DNA of 33,217 nt from Pedobacter sp. (GCA_014377775.1 JACMOW010000247.1:1-33217), one strand, 5' to 3'; shown: positions 23,693 through 33,217, counted from the stretch's first letter. Notes: generated from the letters alone by a model not told the origin. A program made the numbers and translations.

Positions 23693-25033
23693 CTATTCCT
23701 TCTCTTTAAACCTTGCAAAAAATGCCAGAGCAAGTATACACAACACAAACCCAACCACCCCATTTAAACGCAAACCATAATCATTGCCAGGATCTTTTCC
23801 ATAAACGGTAAGCATCGCGAAAACGGCAATTCCTAAAGTTTGTCCGAGTTTAACAAAGAGATATTTAACGGCAAAAAACATACCTTCATGATTTTCGCCA
23901 GTTTCGAGCGTATCTTTCTGAGCAATGTCTGCTAAAATTGCATTCGGTAAAATGCCCAATGCAGCTAATGGAAATGAAGCAAAAGTAACTAAGATGTACA
24001 TTTGGTTAGTTGGACTAAAGGGTAATTTTCCTAAGAAGAAAATGGTGACAAAGATTAAACTCAACACTCCAAATGCTAACAGTACTAATTTCTTTCTTCC
24101 AAATCTTTTTGATCCGTAGTTAATAAATGGATAAAATAGCAAGGAAAGAAAAACCATTAATCCCATAAATTTTCCACCATCTGATTCGGGTAAGCCAAGC
24201 AATACAGTTACAAAGAATAATAAACCACTCGATATAATGCTTAGCGCAGTGTAGTAGGCAAAGTCGGAGATGAGGTAATATTTAAAATTAGAATTTCTAA
24301 ATGTATTTTGAATGGCTGGCCACAATGGAACATGAGTTGGCTTACTCTGTACGTAGTCTTTCTCATCAATGCATAAAATGGGTAAAATCATCACCAAGCC
24401 CGAAAAAACGCTTAGTCCAAGAATAGTATACTGTAAGGCTTCAAACCTATCGGTAATGTTCAATACAGTTTGTATGAGATCGGCAAAGTTATTGCTTAGC
24501 GCACCTAAAATCATCCCTAAAACAAACCCAACTTGCTGAAAAGTTGATAATTTTACCTTTTCCTCGGTTGTATTCGTTAATTCAGCTAATAGAGCATTGT
24601 AAGGAATAATATAAGTGGTAACGGATACGAAAAATCCTCCAAGTACAAAAGTTAACCACCAAGCATTACTCATGCTTTCTCCTTTAACCAATGGATAAAA
24701 AACAAGGGTGCAAAAAATAACAGCAGGCAGAATTGCCCATTTCATAATGGGAAAACGCCTACCTTTCGGATTCGTACTTCCGTCACTAATTGAAGCAATA
24801 AAAGGGTCGTAAGCGGCATCAAATAGTCGGCCTGAAGCAGCAATAAGTGATAAAATATTAAATGCCCCAAAAACCAACACTTGTGGCACCAAGGGTGTTA
24901 AACCGGAATTACTCGGTGGAAGATAAAAGTAGGGAAGCATTACGATAATAATATTAGTCATAATGCTCCAGCCCATCATTCCAGAAGAATAAGCTAGCTG
25001 CTTTTTGAAAGAGAGTGTTTTTAGGGTAGCCAT
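23693..25033 (-). CDS. MFS transporter of the glycoside-pentoside-hexuronide (MelB-like) family
   Basis: A 446-residue inner-membrane symporter with about twelve membrane helices. The MelB-type signature around DAAYDPFIASISDGS followed by NPKGRRFPIMKW between helices 2 and 3 marks the GPH family, whose members carry sugars with Na+ or H+. A central charged loop (CIDEKDYVQSKPTHVPLW) separates the two halves. The substrate cannot be read from the sequence. It is the last gene of a leftward operon, starting directly after the stop of the PLP-enzyme gene with no gap. Confidence 0.9.
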   Translation of the reverse strand: MATLKTLSFKKQLAYSSGMMGWSIMTNIIIVMLPYFYLPPSNSGLTPLVPQVLVFGAFNILSLIAASGRLFDAAYDPFIASISDGSTNPKGRRFPIMKWAILPAVIFCTLVFYPLVKGESMSNAWWLTFVLGGFFVSVTTYIIPYNALLAELTNTTEEKVKLSTFQQVGFVLGMILGALSNNFADLIQTVLNITDRFEALQYTILGLSVFSGLVMILPILCIDEKDYVQSKPTHVPLWPAIQNTFRNSNFKYYLISDFAYYTALSIISSGLLFFVTVLLGLPESDGGKFMGLMVFLSLLFYPFINYGSKRFGRKKLVLLAFGVLSLIFVTIFFLGKLPFSPTNQMYILVTFASFPLAALGILPNAILADIAQKDTLETGENHEGMFFAVKYLFVKLGQTLGIAVFAMLTVYGKDPGNDYGLRLNGVVGFVLCILALAFFARFKEKE

Positions 25034-26194
25034 TTATAATTTATCAAACGCTTGTTCTAAGTCTGCAATTAAATAATCGGCATCCTCTAAGCCAATGTAA
25101 ATTCGAATTAGCGTATGGCGTTTATTGTTAAGGTCAAATTCGGCGGTACTTAATCCTGCACAAGCAGGAATAATTAAGCTCTCGTAGCCACCCCACGAAA
25201 CAGCCATGAGTATATGTTTTAGGCTATTACAAAAGGTTTCGATTTTCTCTAATTGGGCATTTTTTAGCACAATACTAAACAATCCACCGCATTTTTTCAT
25301 TTGTTTTTTTGCCAATGCGAGATCTTTGTTGGTAGCACTAAAAGGATGTAAAACGCGTTCTATTTTGGGATGATGGTTTAAATAATTGATCACTTTGTCT
25401 GCGGTTTCACTAATTTTCTCCAGCCTTATTTCTAAGGTGCGCAAACCTCTCAGCAATAACCATGCATTTTGAGGCGCCAGTGCAGCTCCAATATTTAAAT
25501 ATTCATTGTTGAAAATCTTTTCTAGCACTTCCTTTTTTCCAGTTAACACACCCGCTACCACATCGCTGTGCCCAGCTAGATATTTGGTGGCCGATTGTGC
25601 AACTAAATCAATTCCGTACGCAATAGGTTGTTGGTAAAGAGGAGAGCAGTAACTGTTATCGATCATAGTTAAAATGCCGCGTGATTTAGCAATTACCGAA
25701 ACAGCCGCTAAATTCTGAACATCAAAACTAAATGTATTTGGCGACTCGAGATAAATCAGTTTTGTTTTATTCGTTACCGCCGCTTCAAGCTTATTTAAAT
25801 CCGTTCCATCAATAAATGTTGTTGTTATCCCGAATTTTGGTAAAAAATTCTTAAAGAGTTTGATGGTCCAGCTATACGGGTTTTCTACACAAATCACCTC
25901 ATCACCACTTTGCAATAAGGCTAAAATGGGAACCGTAATGGCTGCAATTCCACTACTAAAAACCAATGCATCTTCTGCGCCATCTAAAGCGGCCAATTTT
26001 TTTCTTAGTATATCAATGGTAGGATTAAATCCTCTCGAATATAGGTTTCCTTGGTATTCATCAGCCAATGCTGCCCTAAAATGTTCGACGGTATTAAATT
26101 TGAAATTACTAGTTTGTATAATAGGCGGTGCAATTGCATTGAAATAATTTTCGCGCTCTTCACCTAGTTCATTGAGGATGTAGGATAAATTCAT
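25034..26194 (-). CDS. Cys/Met-metabolism PLP enzyme (cystathionine gamma-synthase/lyase family)
   Basis: A 386-residue PLP-dependent enzyme. The cofactor lysine is K204 in SATKYLAGHSD, preceded by D179 in MIDNSYCSP; the YSRGFNPT motif (52-59) contacts the PLP of the partner subunit and is typical of this family. Possible reactions include gamma-synthase, gamma-lyase or beta-lyase activity on sulfur amino acids; the sequence alone does not choose. Its ATG overlaps the stop of the upstream permease by one base (TAATG), and the GPH transporter starts right at its own stop. The pairing with an amino acid permease suggests uptake then breakdown of an amino acid. Confidence 0.92.
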   Translation of the reverse strand: MNLSYILNELGEERENYFNAIAPPIIQTSNFKFNTVEHFRAALADEYQGNLYSRGFNPTIDILRKKLAALDGAEDALVFSSGIAAITVPILALLQSGDEVICVENPYSWTIKLFKNFLPKFGITTTFIDGTDLNKLEAAVTNKTKLIYLESPNTFSFDVQNLAAVSVIAKSRGILTMIDNSYCSPLYQQPIAYGIDLVAQSATKYLAGHSDVVAGVLTGKKEVLEKIFNNEYLNIGAALAPQNAWLLLRGLRTLEIRLEKISETADKVINYLNHHPKIERVLHPFSATNKDLALAKKQMKKCGGLFSIVLKNAQLEKIETFCNSLKHILMAVSWGGYESLIIPACAGLSTAEFDLNNKRHTLIRIYIGLEDADYLIADLEQAFDKL

Positions 26195-27531
26195 TAAATA
26201 GTTGGATTTGCTTTTTTAGCGTAGAAAATATAATATAATAACAAAAATAGCAATAAAAGTCCTGTTCCAATAAAGGCAGCGTTAACATCTTTAATCACTA
26301 CGCCAATCGCAATCATAAAATAGCTGAAAACAAAAAAAGCAGCGAGCATTGGCGTAAATTTATTCCATAAACCTTTTGTCATATCACTACCCTGCATTCT
26401 TTTTCTTAAAATAAATAAGGTAGCTGCTGATGTGCTCATGCCTATACTGTCTAAAAACATGGTAAAATTTAAAATGTTATCCACTCCTTTTCCAAAAAAT
26501 GTAATGATAACAGTGATAATCGAAAAGGTTGCCAATCCGGCTACCAATGCTCCGGTTTTTGGACTGGTATACGAAAATATTTTAGGAAAAACTTTATCCA
26601 TACTCATGGCGTACATCACTCTAGGGTTACTCATCAATAAAATATTAACATAAGCCATTACCGAAAGAAACATTAAGGCATCGAACACTTTGGCTCCGAA
26701 GGGACCAAACCAAGCTTCGCAAAGTAGGGCGCCAATGGCCGATGCATTTTTCATTTTATCGAAGCCAATCACATTTATATAAGCAACATTAATTAAAAGG
26801 TAAAGTAAAACTACAATGATGATTCCAATAAATATTCCTTTGGGTATAATGGTAGTTCGTTTTACTTCGGCACCAAAATTTATCGATTGTTGGTATCCGC
26901 CGTAGGCAAAGCAAACTGGGATCATAGACACTAAGAATAATGAAAGTGCGCTACGGTTGGAGAGTGAATAAAGTGGAGAACCTTGTTCGTAGCCATGAGG
27001 CTCGATCACTACGCCCTTAAAAACACTGGCGATGAGCAGTAAAACAAGGCTTACTTTAATAATGATTAGTATGTTTAGTGTTCTGCTACTTGTTTTTAGT
27101 CCTAATAAATTAACAAAGAAAAATATCCCTACTGCTATAATGGCAATGGTGGTGTTAAATAAAGTACCGCTTGGTTTACCAAACAACAGATCGCTGATGT
27201 AATCTGAACCAATTAAAGCCACAACGGCCAATGATGCAGCATTGCTGATTAATATAATTGCATTAACAGAAAAGCCGATGGCAGGATGATAGCAATGCGC
27301 AAAAACTTTATAGTAACCACCAGTGGCGGGTAGTCTAAGTCCAATTTCGGCATAAGTTAATGCGCCACACAGCGCAATTAGGCCCCCAATAATCCATACT
27401 GCAAAAAAGATAGAACTATCGCCCGCAGTAGCTGCAACGGAAGCAGGATTTCTGAAGATTCCCATCCCGATTACCAAGCTTACAACGATCATAGAAAGAT
27501 CGAAAAGAGAGAGCTGTTTTTTTTCTTGCAT
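26194..27531 (-). CDS. APC-family amino acid permease
   Basis: About 445 residues from the ATG at 27531 (MQEKKQLSLFDLSM), preferred over an upstream ATG at 27561 that adds ten unusual residues. It has about twelve membrane helices. Helix 1 has the VIGMGIFRNPASVAA stretch, the conserved glycine-rich unwound region that binds the amino acid backbone in APC transporters. It is the first gene of the leftward operon with the PLP enzyme and GPH transporter, divergent from parE. The substrate is unknown. The 110 bases upstream are shared with the parE promoter. Confidence 0.92.
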   Translation of the reverse strand: MQEKKQLSLFDLSMIVVSLVIGMGIFRNPASVAATAGDSSIFFAVWIIGGLIALCGALTYAEIGLRLPATGGYYKVFAHCYHPAIGFSVNAIILISNAASLAVVALIGSDYISDLLFGKPSGTLFNTTIAIIAVGIFFFVNLLGLKTSSRTLNILIIIKVSLVLLLIASVFKGVVIEPHGYEQGSPLYSLSNRSALSLFLVSMIPVCFAYGGYQQSINFGAEVKRTTIIPKGIFIGIIIVVLLYLLINVAYINVIGFDKMKNASAIGALLCEAWFGPFGAKVFDALMFLSVMAYVNILLMSNPRVMYAMSMDKVFPKIFSYTSPKTGALVAGLATFSIITVIITFFGKGVDNILNFTMFLDSIGMSTSAATLFILRKRMQGSDMTKGLWNKFTPMLAAFFVFSYFMIAIGVVIKDVNAAFIGTGLLLLFLLLYYIFYAKKANPTI

Positions 27532-27606
27532 GTGGTTACAAATTGATTTTGGAAGATACATATTTTAGTCTTAAGTCCAAAGCAGCAAAATTGTGGAAAA
27601 TTCTAA

Positions 27607-27636
27607 TTGCTTTGCAATAGGATTAAATTAAATTTG
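27607..27636 (+). promoter_or_regulatory. Candidate promoter for parE with almost no leader
   Basis: TTG (27607-27609), 19 bases, then TAAATTTG (27629-27636) fits the Bacteroidota -33/-7 pattern well. The -7 box ends 5 bases before the ATG at 27642, so the transcript would start at or next to the start codon. An inverted repeat ATTGC-TTT-GCAAT (27606-27618) overlaps the -33 element. Confidence 0.55.
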
Positions 27637-27641
27637 TAGCT

Positions 27642-29510
27642 ATGGCAGAACCAATTTATAACGACGATAGTATACGCTCACTTGACTGGAAAGAACACAT
27701 TCGTTTACGCCCAGGCATGTATATTGGTAAACTTGGCGATGGTTCGGCACAAGATGATGGTATTTATGTGCTTTTAAAGGAAATTGTAGATAACTCGATT
27801 GACGAGTTTGTGATGGGTTCTGGAAAAACGATTGAGGTTACTGTATCTGACCAGAAAGTTAACATTCGTGATTATGGAAGAGGTATTCCGCTTGGTAAAG
27901 TGATTGATTGTGTTTCGAAAATAAACACTGGTGGCAAATACGATAGCAACGCTTTCCAGAAATCTGTAGGTTTAAATGGGGTAGGTACTAAAGCAGTAAA
28001 CGCATTGTCTACCAATTTTTTAGTACAATCTTATCGCGACAATAAAACGAAGAAAGTGGAGTTTTCTAGGGGTGAAATTGAAATTGATCATCCAATTATT
28101 GATACTACGCAACGCAATGGCACTGCAATTACCTTTTATCCTGACGAAAGTATTTTTAGAAACTACCATTATATTACTGACTTTGTGGAAAGTATGATTT
28201 GGAATTATGTATATCTAAATACAGGTTTAACAATTAATTTCAATAATGAAAAATATTTCTCGGAACGTGGTTTATACGATTTGCTATCAAAACAAAATAA
28301 GCCCGAAGAATTACGTTATCCGATTATTCACCTCAAGGGGCCAGATATAGAAATCGCTATGACCCATGGGCAGCAATATGGTGAAGATTACCATTCATTT
28401 GTAAATGGACAACATACTACACAGGGTGGGACACACCAAGCTGCTTTTAGGGAAGCTGTGGTAAAAACAATTCGCGAATTTTATAAGAAGGAGTTCGAGG
28501 CATCGGATGTAAGGGCCTCTATTATTGCTGCAGTTTCGGTTAGAGTACAAGAACCAGTTTTCGAATCGCAAACTAAAACTAAACTTGGCTCTCAAAACAT
28601 GGGTCCCGAAGGGCCATCAGTTCGAACATTTATCATGGATTTTGTGAAAAAGGAGCTGGATGATTACTTACATAAACATGCTGACGTGGCTGATGCCCTC
28701 TTAAAAAGAATTATTCAATCAGAAAGAGAGCGTAAAGATATTGCTGGGATTAAAAAATTGGCGAATGATAGAGCAAAAAAGGCCTCATTGCATAACAAAA
28801 AGCTAAGGGACTGCAAAGTTCACTTTAATAGCACACACGATAAGCGTTACGAAACTACATTATTTATTACTGAAGGCGATTCTGCATCAGGCTCAATCAC
28901 CAAATCAAGAGATGTAGATTGTCAGGCTGTATTTAGCTTAAAAGGAAAGCCACTAAATTGTTATGAGCTCACCAAAAAGGTAGTTTACGAAAACGAAGAG
29001 TTTAATCTTTTGCAACATGCTTTAAACATTGAAGATGGGTTGGAAGGCTTACATTATAATAATATTGTGATTGCAACCGATGCCGATGTAGATGGTATGC
29101 ATATTCGTTTATTGATGATGACTTTCTTTCTTCAGTTTTTCCCAGATTTGGTAAAAGCGGGACATGTTTACATTCTGCAAACGCCATTGTTTAGGGTTAG
29201 AAATAAAAAGGAAACAATTTATTGTTATAGTGATGAAGAGCGAAGAGACGCAATTGCCAAACTAGGTAATAAGCCAGAAATTACGCGATTTAAAGGATTG
29301 GGAGAAATTTCGCCGGATGAATTTGGATTATTTATTGGTAAAGACATTCGGCTAGACCCAGTTATTTTAAAAGAACAGACCATTAAAAAGCTTTTAGAAT
29401 ATTACATGGGAAAAAACACACCAGAAAGGCAACAGCATATTATTAAAAACTTAAGAATAGAAAAGGATGAAATAAAGGAAGTTGAAGAATTATCCGTTTC
29501 ATCACCTTAA
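27642..29510 (+). CDS. parE: DNA topoisomerase IV subunit B (ParE)
   Basis: A 622-residue type IIA topoisomerase ATPase subunit, which acts with ParC to unlink daughter chromosomes. GHKL ATPase motifs: [10 protein letters not shown] (ATP/Mg site), DYGRGIPLG, and [15 protein letters not shown]. The TOPRIM domain has EGDSASG (E411) and the metal-binding DADVDG. The length and the absence of the long GyrB insertion favour ParE over GyrB. It stands alone here: the next gene is a histidine kinase, not parC, so parC must lie elsewhere. Its start is set by conservation and by the promoter that sits directly against the ATG. Confidence 0.93.
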   Translation: MAEPIYNDDSIRSLDWKEHIRLRPGMYIGKLGDGSAQDDGIYVLLKEIVDNSIDEFVMGSGKTIEVTVSDQKVNIRDYGRGIPLGKVIDCVSKINTGGKYDSNAFQKSVGLNGVGTKAVNALSTNFLVQSYRDNKTKKVEFSRGEIEIDHPIIDTTQRNGTAITFYPDESIFRNYHYITDFVESMIWNYVYLNTGLTINFNNEKYFSERGLYDLLSKQNKPEELRYPIIHLKGPDIEIAMTHGQQYGEDYHSFVNGQHTTQGGTHQAAFREAVVKTIREFYKKEFEASDVRASIIAAVSVRVQEPVFESQTKTKLGSQNMGPEGPSVRTFIMDFVKKELDDYLHKHADVADALLKRIIQSERERKDIAGIKKLANDRAKKASLHNKKLRDCKVHFNSTHDKRYETTLFITEGDSASGSITKSRDVDCQAVFSLKGKPLNCYELTKKVVYENEEFNLLQHALNIEDGLEGLHYNNIVIATDADVDGMHIRLLMMTFFLQFFPDLVKAGHVYILQTPLFRVRNKKETIYCYSDEERRDAIAKLGNKPEITRFKGLGEISPDEFGLFIGKDIRLDPVILKEQTIKKLLEYYMGKNTPERQQHIIKNLRIEKDEIKEVEELSVSSP

Positions 29511-29596
29511 ATCTCCATTTCAATTTTTTTAACCCATATTTTGCGCGCAGCGCTGAATTTTTTAGATACACTTGCAACACACAAAATTGTGATCAG

Positions 29597-30994
29597 ATGC
29601 AGGTTAATCCCATTACCCACGCTACAAAAAAATATAAAGCATTAGTGCTTTTACATTTTGCTTTATTGCTTTTATACGGCTACTTAGCCAATTCCTATAA
29701 AAGCGGGTTTACTCCCGCACTTGGAAGCGTCAATGAGCAATTCAGGTATTATATTGTACTATGTTTTATTTTGTTTTTAAGTATTTTGTACTACCTCTTA
29801 AAAATTTACAAACAAGAAAACAGATTGCTACATTCAAATCAACAAGCAATTGCGTTTGCCCAAATTAAGCGAAAGCTTTTGGTAAATATGAGTCACGAAA
29901 TCAGAACTCCTCTAAATTCTATAATTGGTTTTTCAGAACAACTTAGCCAAAGTAAATTGGATGCTAAACAGACGGAGCAGTTAAAGGCAATTCGAAGCTC
30001 ATCAACCATGTTGCTTAATTTGGTAAATAACATTCTCGATTTTTCTAAATACGAAACCTATAAAGTTAATTTTGATAAATTACCTTTTTTTCCATTCGAA
30101 GCGATCCATGACGTGGTTAATGGTATTGCCATACAAGCCCATCAGAAAGGTGTTGAGCTTAAAACCGAGGTTTCATTTAAAAACACGATTTGCTTTTCTG
30201 GAGATTCACTTTGCTTAAAGCAAGTAGTTATAAATCTTTTAAGTAACGCAATTAAATTTACAGAGAGCGGCTCAGTAACTTTAAAGGCAGATATTGTTTT
30301 AGTTGCTAACAGGCAAGTGATGCTAAACGTACAAATTATAGATACAGGGGTAGGTATTGCTGCTAAAGATTTGGATAAAATATTTGAAGAGTTTGCTCAA
30401 GTCAATTATTCATTAAGTCATGTTAAACATAAGGGAACTGGATTAGGCTTGGCCATCTGTAAAAGAATCGTTGAATTTCAAAGTGGGAAAATTAAAGTGA
30501 TCAGCGAAATGGGTAGAGGTTCCATCTTTAGTTTTTCTATTCCTTACCCATTGTGCGACAAGAAACTATTTCAAAGCAAGGTTCTAGCAAAAATAGACTC
30601 GTCGAATTTAACAGGTAAATACATTTTAATAGTTGATGATAATAAGATGAACATTTTCTTAGCGCAAACTGTAATTGCCAATTATAATATGATCGCCGAT
30701 ATTGCTTATGATGGTGAAGAGGCTTTTGAATTATTTGAGAGAAACAAATATGATCTCATATTAACTGATATTCAAATGCCAAAAATGAATGGGGTGCAGT
30801 TATCAAAAGCCATCCGATCTTACAGCGATAAAACAAAAAGGAACATACCAATTTTAGGTGTTACCGCCAGTGTTTTGTCTGAAGGGTGTGAATTATACGC
30901 TAATTCGGGGATGAATGATGTAGTTTTGAAACCTTTTTCAGAGAACGAGCTAATCGATAAAATTGCTGCTCAGTTTAAACAACCTAAACTTTAG
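29597..30994 (+). CDS. Hybrid histidine kinase with C-terminal receiver domain
   Basis: A 465-residue signalling protein. Two membrane helices (about 15-33 and 51-68) flank a very short outer loop of about 18 residues, so it probably senses something in the membrane or cytoplasm. HisKA has phospho-acceptor H100 in NMSHEIRTPLNSI, HATPase_c has the N box NLLSNAIKFTE and G2 GTGLGLAIC, and the receiver domain has its phospho-acceptor D391 in LTDIQMPKMNG. No output domain is present, so the phosphate probably goes to another protein. It follows parE by 86 bases and overlaps the end of the opposing YihY gene by 11 bases. Confidence 0.92.
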   Translation: MQVNPITHATKKYKALVLLHFALLLLYGYLANSYKSGFTPALGSVNEQFRYYIVLCFILFLSILYYLLKIYKQENRLLHSNQQAIAFAQIKRKLLVNMSHEIRTPLNSIIGFSEQLSQSKLDAKQTEQLKAIRSSSTMLLNLVNNILDFSKYETYKVNFDKLPFFPFEAIHDVVNGIAIQAHQKGVELKTEVSFKNTICFSGDSLCLKQVVINLLSNAIKFTESGSVTLKADIVLVANRQVMLNVQIIDTGVGIAAKDLDKIFEEFAQVNYSLSHVKHKGTGLGLAICKRIVEFQSGKIKVISEMGRGSIFSFSIPYPLCDKKLFQSKVLAKIDSSNLTGKYILIVDDNKMNIFLAQTVIANYNMIADIAYDGEEAFELFERNKYDLILTDIQMPKMNGVQLSKAIRSYSDKTKRNIPILGVTASVLSEGCELYANSGMNDVVLKPFSENELIDKIAAQFKQPKL

Positions 30995-31973
30995 GACAAT
31001 CTACAGTATCTTCTGGGTGTTGTGGTGGTAATACATCAACTTTTTTCTCTACGGTTATTATTTTTAAATGTACCGCATACTTTGATGGTGTAATGGCTGA
31101 ACCAAATTTTTCAGCATATACTTGTGTAAATTCTGCGCCAAAGTATAAAATAATTGAAGTATAATAAATCCAAATCAAGATCACTATAATAGCACTAGCG
31201 GCACCAAAAGCAGACCCAGGCTCGCCTTTTTCAATATATATTCCAATAACATATTGTCCTAAACTGAACAGAATAGCAGTAAATAGCGCTCCAACAAGTG
31301 CAGGTTTCCATTTTAAATTTACATCTGGTAATACTTTAAAAATGATGGCAAATATACTAGTTACAACGGCTAAAGTAAGTAAATTTGTTACAATGAGCAT
31401 TACAACCTCCGAAATTTGAACTATTCCAATTTTTGAAGCATAAATCTCCAATTTACTGCCAATTCCTACTATTATACTATTGATAACGAGTGAAACTAAA
31501 AGTAAAAAACCCAAAGACGCAATCAATGAAAAGGACAGTAACCGGTTGGTAAGTAATTTTTTCCACCCTCTTTTCGGAACCGCTTTCACCTTCCATATAA
31601 GATTTATACTGTCTTGGATTTCTATAAAAATAGCAGTTGAGCCAATAATTAAGGTTCCTATGCCAACCACTAAGCCAAAGGTGCTCTTTCCAGAAAAATT
31701 GGCATTTTTAACAAAGCCTCTAAGCTCATTCGCAGCATCCATACCAATCATTTTGCTAATTTCTCCAAATAATTTCGTGTTGGGATCCATATTGTCACCT
31801 AAAAATATACTTGCCGCAGAAATTATAATAATAATTAAAGGAGTTAGCGAGAATAGGGTATAGTAGGCTAGGGCTGCACTAAGTTTCATTACACGGTCTT
31901 CAGCAAAACCTTTTCCAGCGGCTAGAAACAAATGGTAAGTGTTTACTGAAAAGATTTTTATTTTCTTTATCAT
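30984..31973 (-). CDS. YihY/BrkB-family inner-membrane protein
   Basis: A 329-residue protein with about six membrane helices. The N-terminal LSAALAYYTLFSLTPLIIII is the hallmark of the YihY (once called ribonuclease BN) family; the middle helices contain the GSAFGAASAIIVILIWIYY segment, also conserved. The family's function is not firmly known and the old ribonuclease label is considered wrong. A proline- and histidine-containing tail (VLPPQHPEDTVDC) ends the protein and overlaps the opposing kinase gene. It begins 13 bases after the BamA-family gene, so both are probably one transcript. Confidence 0.9.
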   Translation of the reverse strand: MIKKIKIFSVNTYHLFLAAGKGFAEDRVMKLSAALAYYTLFSLTPLIIIIISAASIFLGDNMDPNTKLFGEISKMIGMDAANELRGFVKNANFSGKSTFGLVVGIGTLIIGSTAIFIEIQDSINLIWKVKAVPKRGWKKLLTNRLLSFSLIASLGFLLLVSLVINSIIVGIGSKLEIYASKIGIVQISEVVMLIVTNLLTLAVVTSIFAIIFKVLPDVNLKWKPALVGALFTAILFSLGQYVIGIYIEKGEPGSAFGAASAIIVILIWIYYTSIILYFGAEFTQVYAEKFGSAITPSKYAVHLKIITVEKKVDVLPPQHPEDTVDCPKV

Positions 31974-31986
31974 AATTTTAATCTAA

Positions 31987-33217
31987 TTAAAACGGATATC
32001 CAATGCCAATGTTTAAAATAAAATTCTCTTTTCGCCAAGTTTTGTTTCCAAAATCTACCTCATTTAACACCCACCGTTGCCCATTTGGAAGATAAGGTTT
32101 TCGGATGGGAAATGCTCCATCTAATCGGATAACGAAGATTGTAGCATCCATCCTCAATCCGGCACCTGTACCAACAGCCAGTTCATTTAATGCGTTTCTA
32201 AATTGGAAGCCTGAACCTATACGCTCATCTTCTTTACGTAACCAAATATTACCTGCATCTACAAAAACAGCACCATTTAATACGCCAGCAATCTTGAATC
32301 GCAGTTCAGAATTTAGAAGTAATTTTATATCTCCAGCTTGATCAGCAAAGGGTTGGTTGGCGCCAACTTTATAACTGCCAGGGCCTAACGATCGAGCTCT
32401 AAATGCACGAATATCATTGCTTCCACCTGCAAAAAACTGACGAACAAAGGGCAATGATGTACTATTGCCATAGGCATATCCATACCCAAAATTAAAACGG
32501 TTCGCCCAAATTAAGTTTCTATTAACTTTGTGATAATTTCTTAAATCGGTTTCTAATCTGATAAATTGAGTTAATGGGATATTAAAAAGATCCCGTTTTC
32601 CATTACCATCTTTATTTACAAACGCCCCCCATAAGTTTCCTGCAGTTTCTAAGCTGGCATAAAAATAGGTATTGTTCCGACGACTTTCCTCCATCTGATT
32701 CGTATAGGTGAAATTATAATTACTACCGATAATAAATTGCTCCTGAAGGGTGTTTTCTAAGCCTGGTATTTTATTGTATAATTTTGCCAAATCGGCAGAA
32801 TCTCTTTTGGTTGGCCGTACAAGGTTAATCGAAATGGGATTTAAATTATGCTCTTTGTAAAGATTTTCTTTCCAGTTATACCCAAATTCTGCCTTAAAGG
32901 AGTTTAATTTATATACGGTATCTCTGCTCAGCAACTGATAAGAAAGTGAGGCCACCGTTTTCGGAATAAAGGCAGTTGTACTTTTTGGCTTGTAAAACGG
33001 AACAATAAATTGAGGGAAAGTTAATTTACCTTCGGCAGTAAAAGAATAGGAGTTAATGCCTTTCGATTGTCCGCTGTATTGGGTTTCGAACCCTCCACTT
33101 GCACTTACGTCTAAGATTTCGGCTCCTCTAAATAAATTTCTAGTGGTATGTGTAATTTTAACTTCAGAACCAACAAAATTGTTCGATTTGTTTGTTCCAG
33201 TTACCGAAAAGGACAAT
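31987..33217 (-). CDS. BamA/TamA-family outer-membrane protein, N-terminus cut off by window edge
   Basis: The visible 409 residues are the C-terminal part of an Omp85-superfamily barrel; the frame is open to the window edge, so the true start lies outside. The sequence alternates in barrel strands and ends NIGIGYPF, with the C-terminal phenylalanine that outer-membrane barrels use for assembly. The RQFFAGGSNDIRAFRARSLGPGSY segment matches the conserved loop-6 region of BamA/TamA-type barrels (GG.N.IR.F). Known: such proteins insert or move proteins or lipids at the outer membrane. The essential BamA and TamA-like paralogues cannot be told apart without the POTRA region. Confidence 0.88.
   Translation of the reverse strand, partial: LSFSVTGTNKSNNFVGSEVKITHTTRNLFRGAEILDVSASGGFETQYSGQSKGINSYSFTAEGKLTFPQFIVPFYKPKSTTAFIPKTVASLSYQLLSRDTVYKLNSFKAEFGYNWKENLYKEHNLNPISINLVRPTKRDSADLAKLYNKIPGLENTLQEQFIIGSNYNFTYTNQMEESRRNNTYFYASLETAGNLWGAFVNKDGNGKRDLFNIPLTQFIRLETDLRNYHKVNRNLIWANRFNFGYGYAYGNSTSLPFVRQFFAGGSNDIRAFRARSLGPGSYKVGANQPFADQAGDIKLLLNSELRFKIAGVLNGAVFVDAGNIWLRKEDERIGSGFQFRNALNELAVGTGAGLRMDATIFVIRLDGAFPIRKPYLPNGQRWVLNEVDFGNKTWRKENFILNIGIGYPF

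Noticed and set aside
29547-29572. Terminator after parE (GCGC-GCA-GCGC followed by T run)
   Set aside because: A 4-bp stem with a 3-base loop and a separated T run is too weak to call.
29580-29591. Inverted repeat CACAA-AA-TTGTG just before the hybrid kinase
   Set aside because: Arms are only 5 bp and AT-rich; without another copy there is not enough support for an operator.

Overview
The window looks like chromosome from a Bacteroidota member, most likely Sphingobacteriaceae (Pedobacter-like). The evidence is AT-rich intergenic DNA, almost no Shine-Dalgarno sequences, TAnnTTTG-type promoter boxes, a sigma-54 (NtrC-type) regulator in place of KdpE, a stand-alone KdpD N-terminal protein, and Bacteroidota-style ParE, RhlE and BamA-family proteins. 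This placement is inference from gene content and sequence style, not from a search.

Region 1 (1-3316) is the right end of an integrated element. All its genes read leftward: a tyrosine integrase, an unknown 272-aa protein that overlaps the integrase stop by one base, two small helix-turn-helix-type proteins, and a gene cut by the window edge. The element ends at a displaced 24-nt tRNA 3' end (3293-3316, alanine-type acceptor with encoded CCA). Short direct repeats lie in the integrase promoter and upstream of the HTH genes.

Region 2 (3317-4175) has no intact gene. It holds the original tRNA's terminator-like hairpin, four copies of an 11-bp tandem repeat, and a stretch that reads like a decayed coding region.

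Region 3 (4176-14586) is a complete Kdp potassium-uptake locus. It contains a sigma-54-dependent response regulator, a good -24/-12 promoter candidate, two tiny membrane ORFs (one is KdpF), kdpA, kdpB, kdpC, a long structured intergenic hairpin, an outer-membrane barrel protein, a 40-aa membrane microprotein, the KdpD+Usp sensor domain as a separate protein, and a membrane histidine kinase. The likely logic is that low K+ or turgor is sensed by the split KdpD/kinase pair, which phosphorylates the regulator, which activates sigma-54 transcription of kdpFABC and the porin.

Region 4 (14750-22148) starts with a secreted protein of unknown role and a cupin. It continues as a tightly packed membrane-lipid modification operon: acyl desaturase, DUF1475, DUF1295, CFA-like methyltransferase, FAD oxidoreductase, DUF1365 and a second CFA-family enzyme. 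The last enzyme appears to have lost several residues that hold the catalytic bicarbonate in true cyclopropane synthases. The operon may therefore make methyl-branched, diene or furan fatty acids rather than cyclopropanes. I consider this the most interesting system in the window.

Region 5 (22164-33217) is ordinary chromosome. It holds an RhlE-type helicase, a leftward permease / PLP-enzyme / GPH-transporter operon, parE with a near-leaderless promoter, a hybrid histidine kinase, a YihY family membrane protein and the C-terminal part of a BamA/TamA-family outer-membrane protein.
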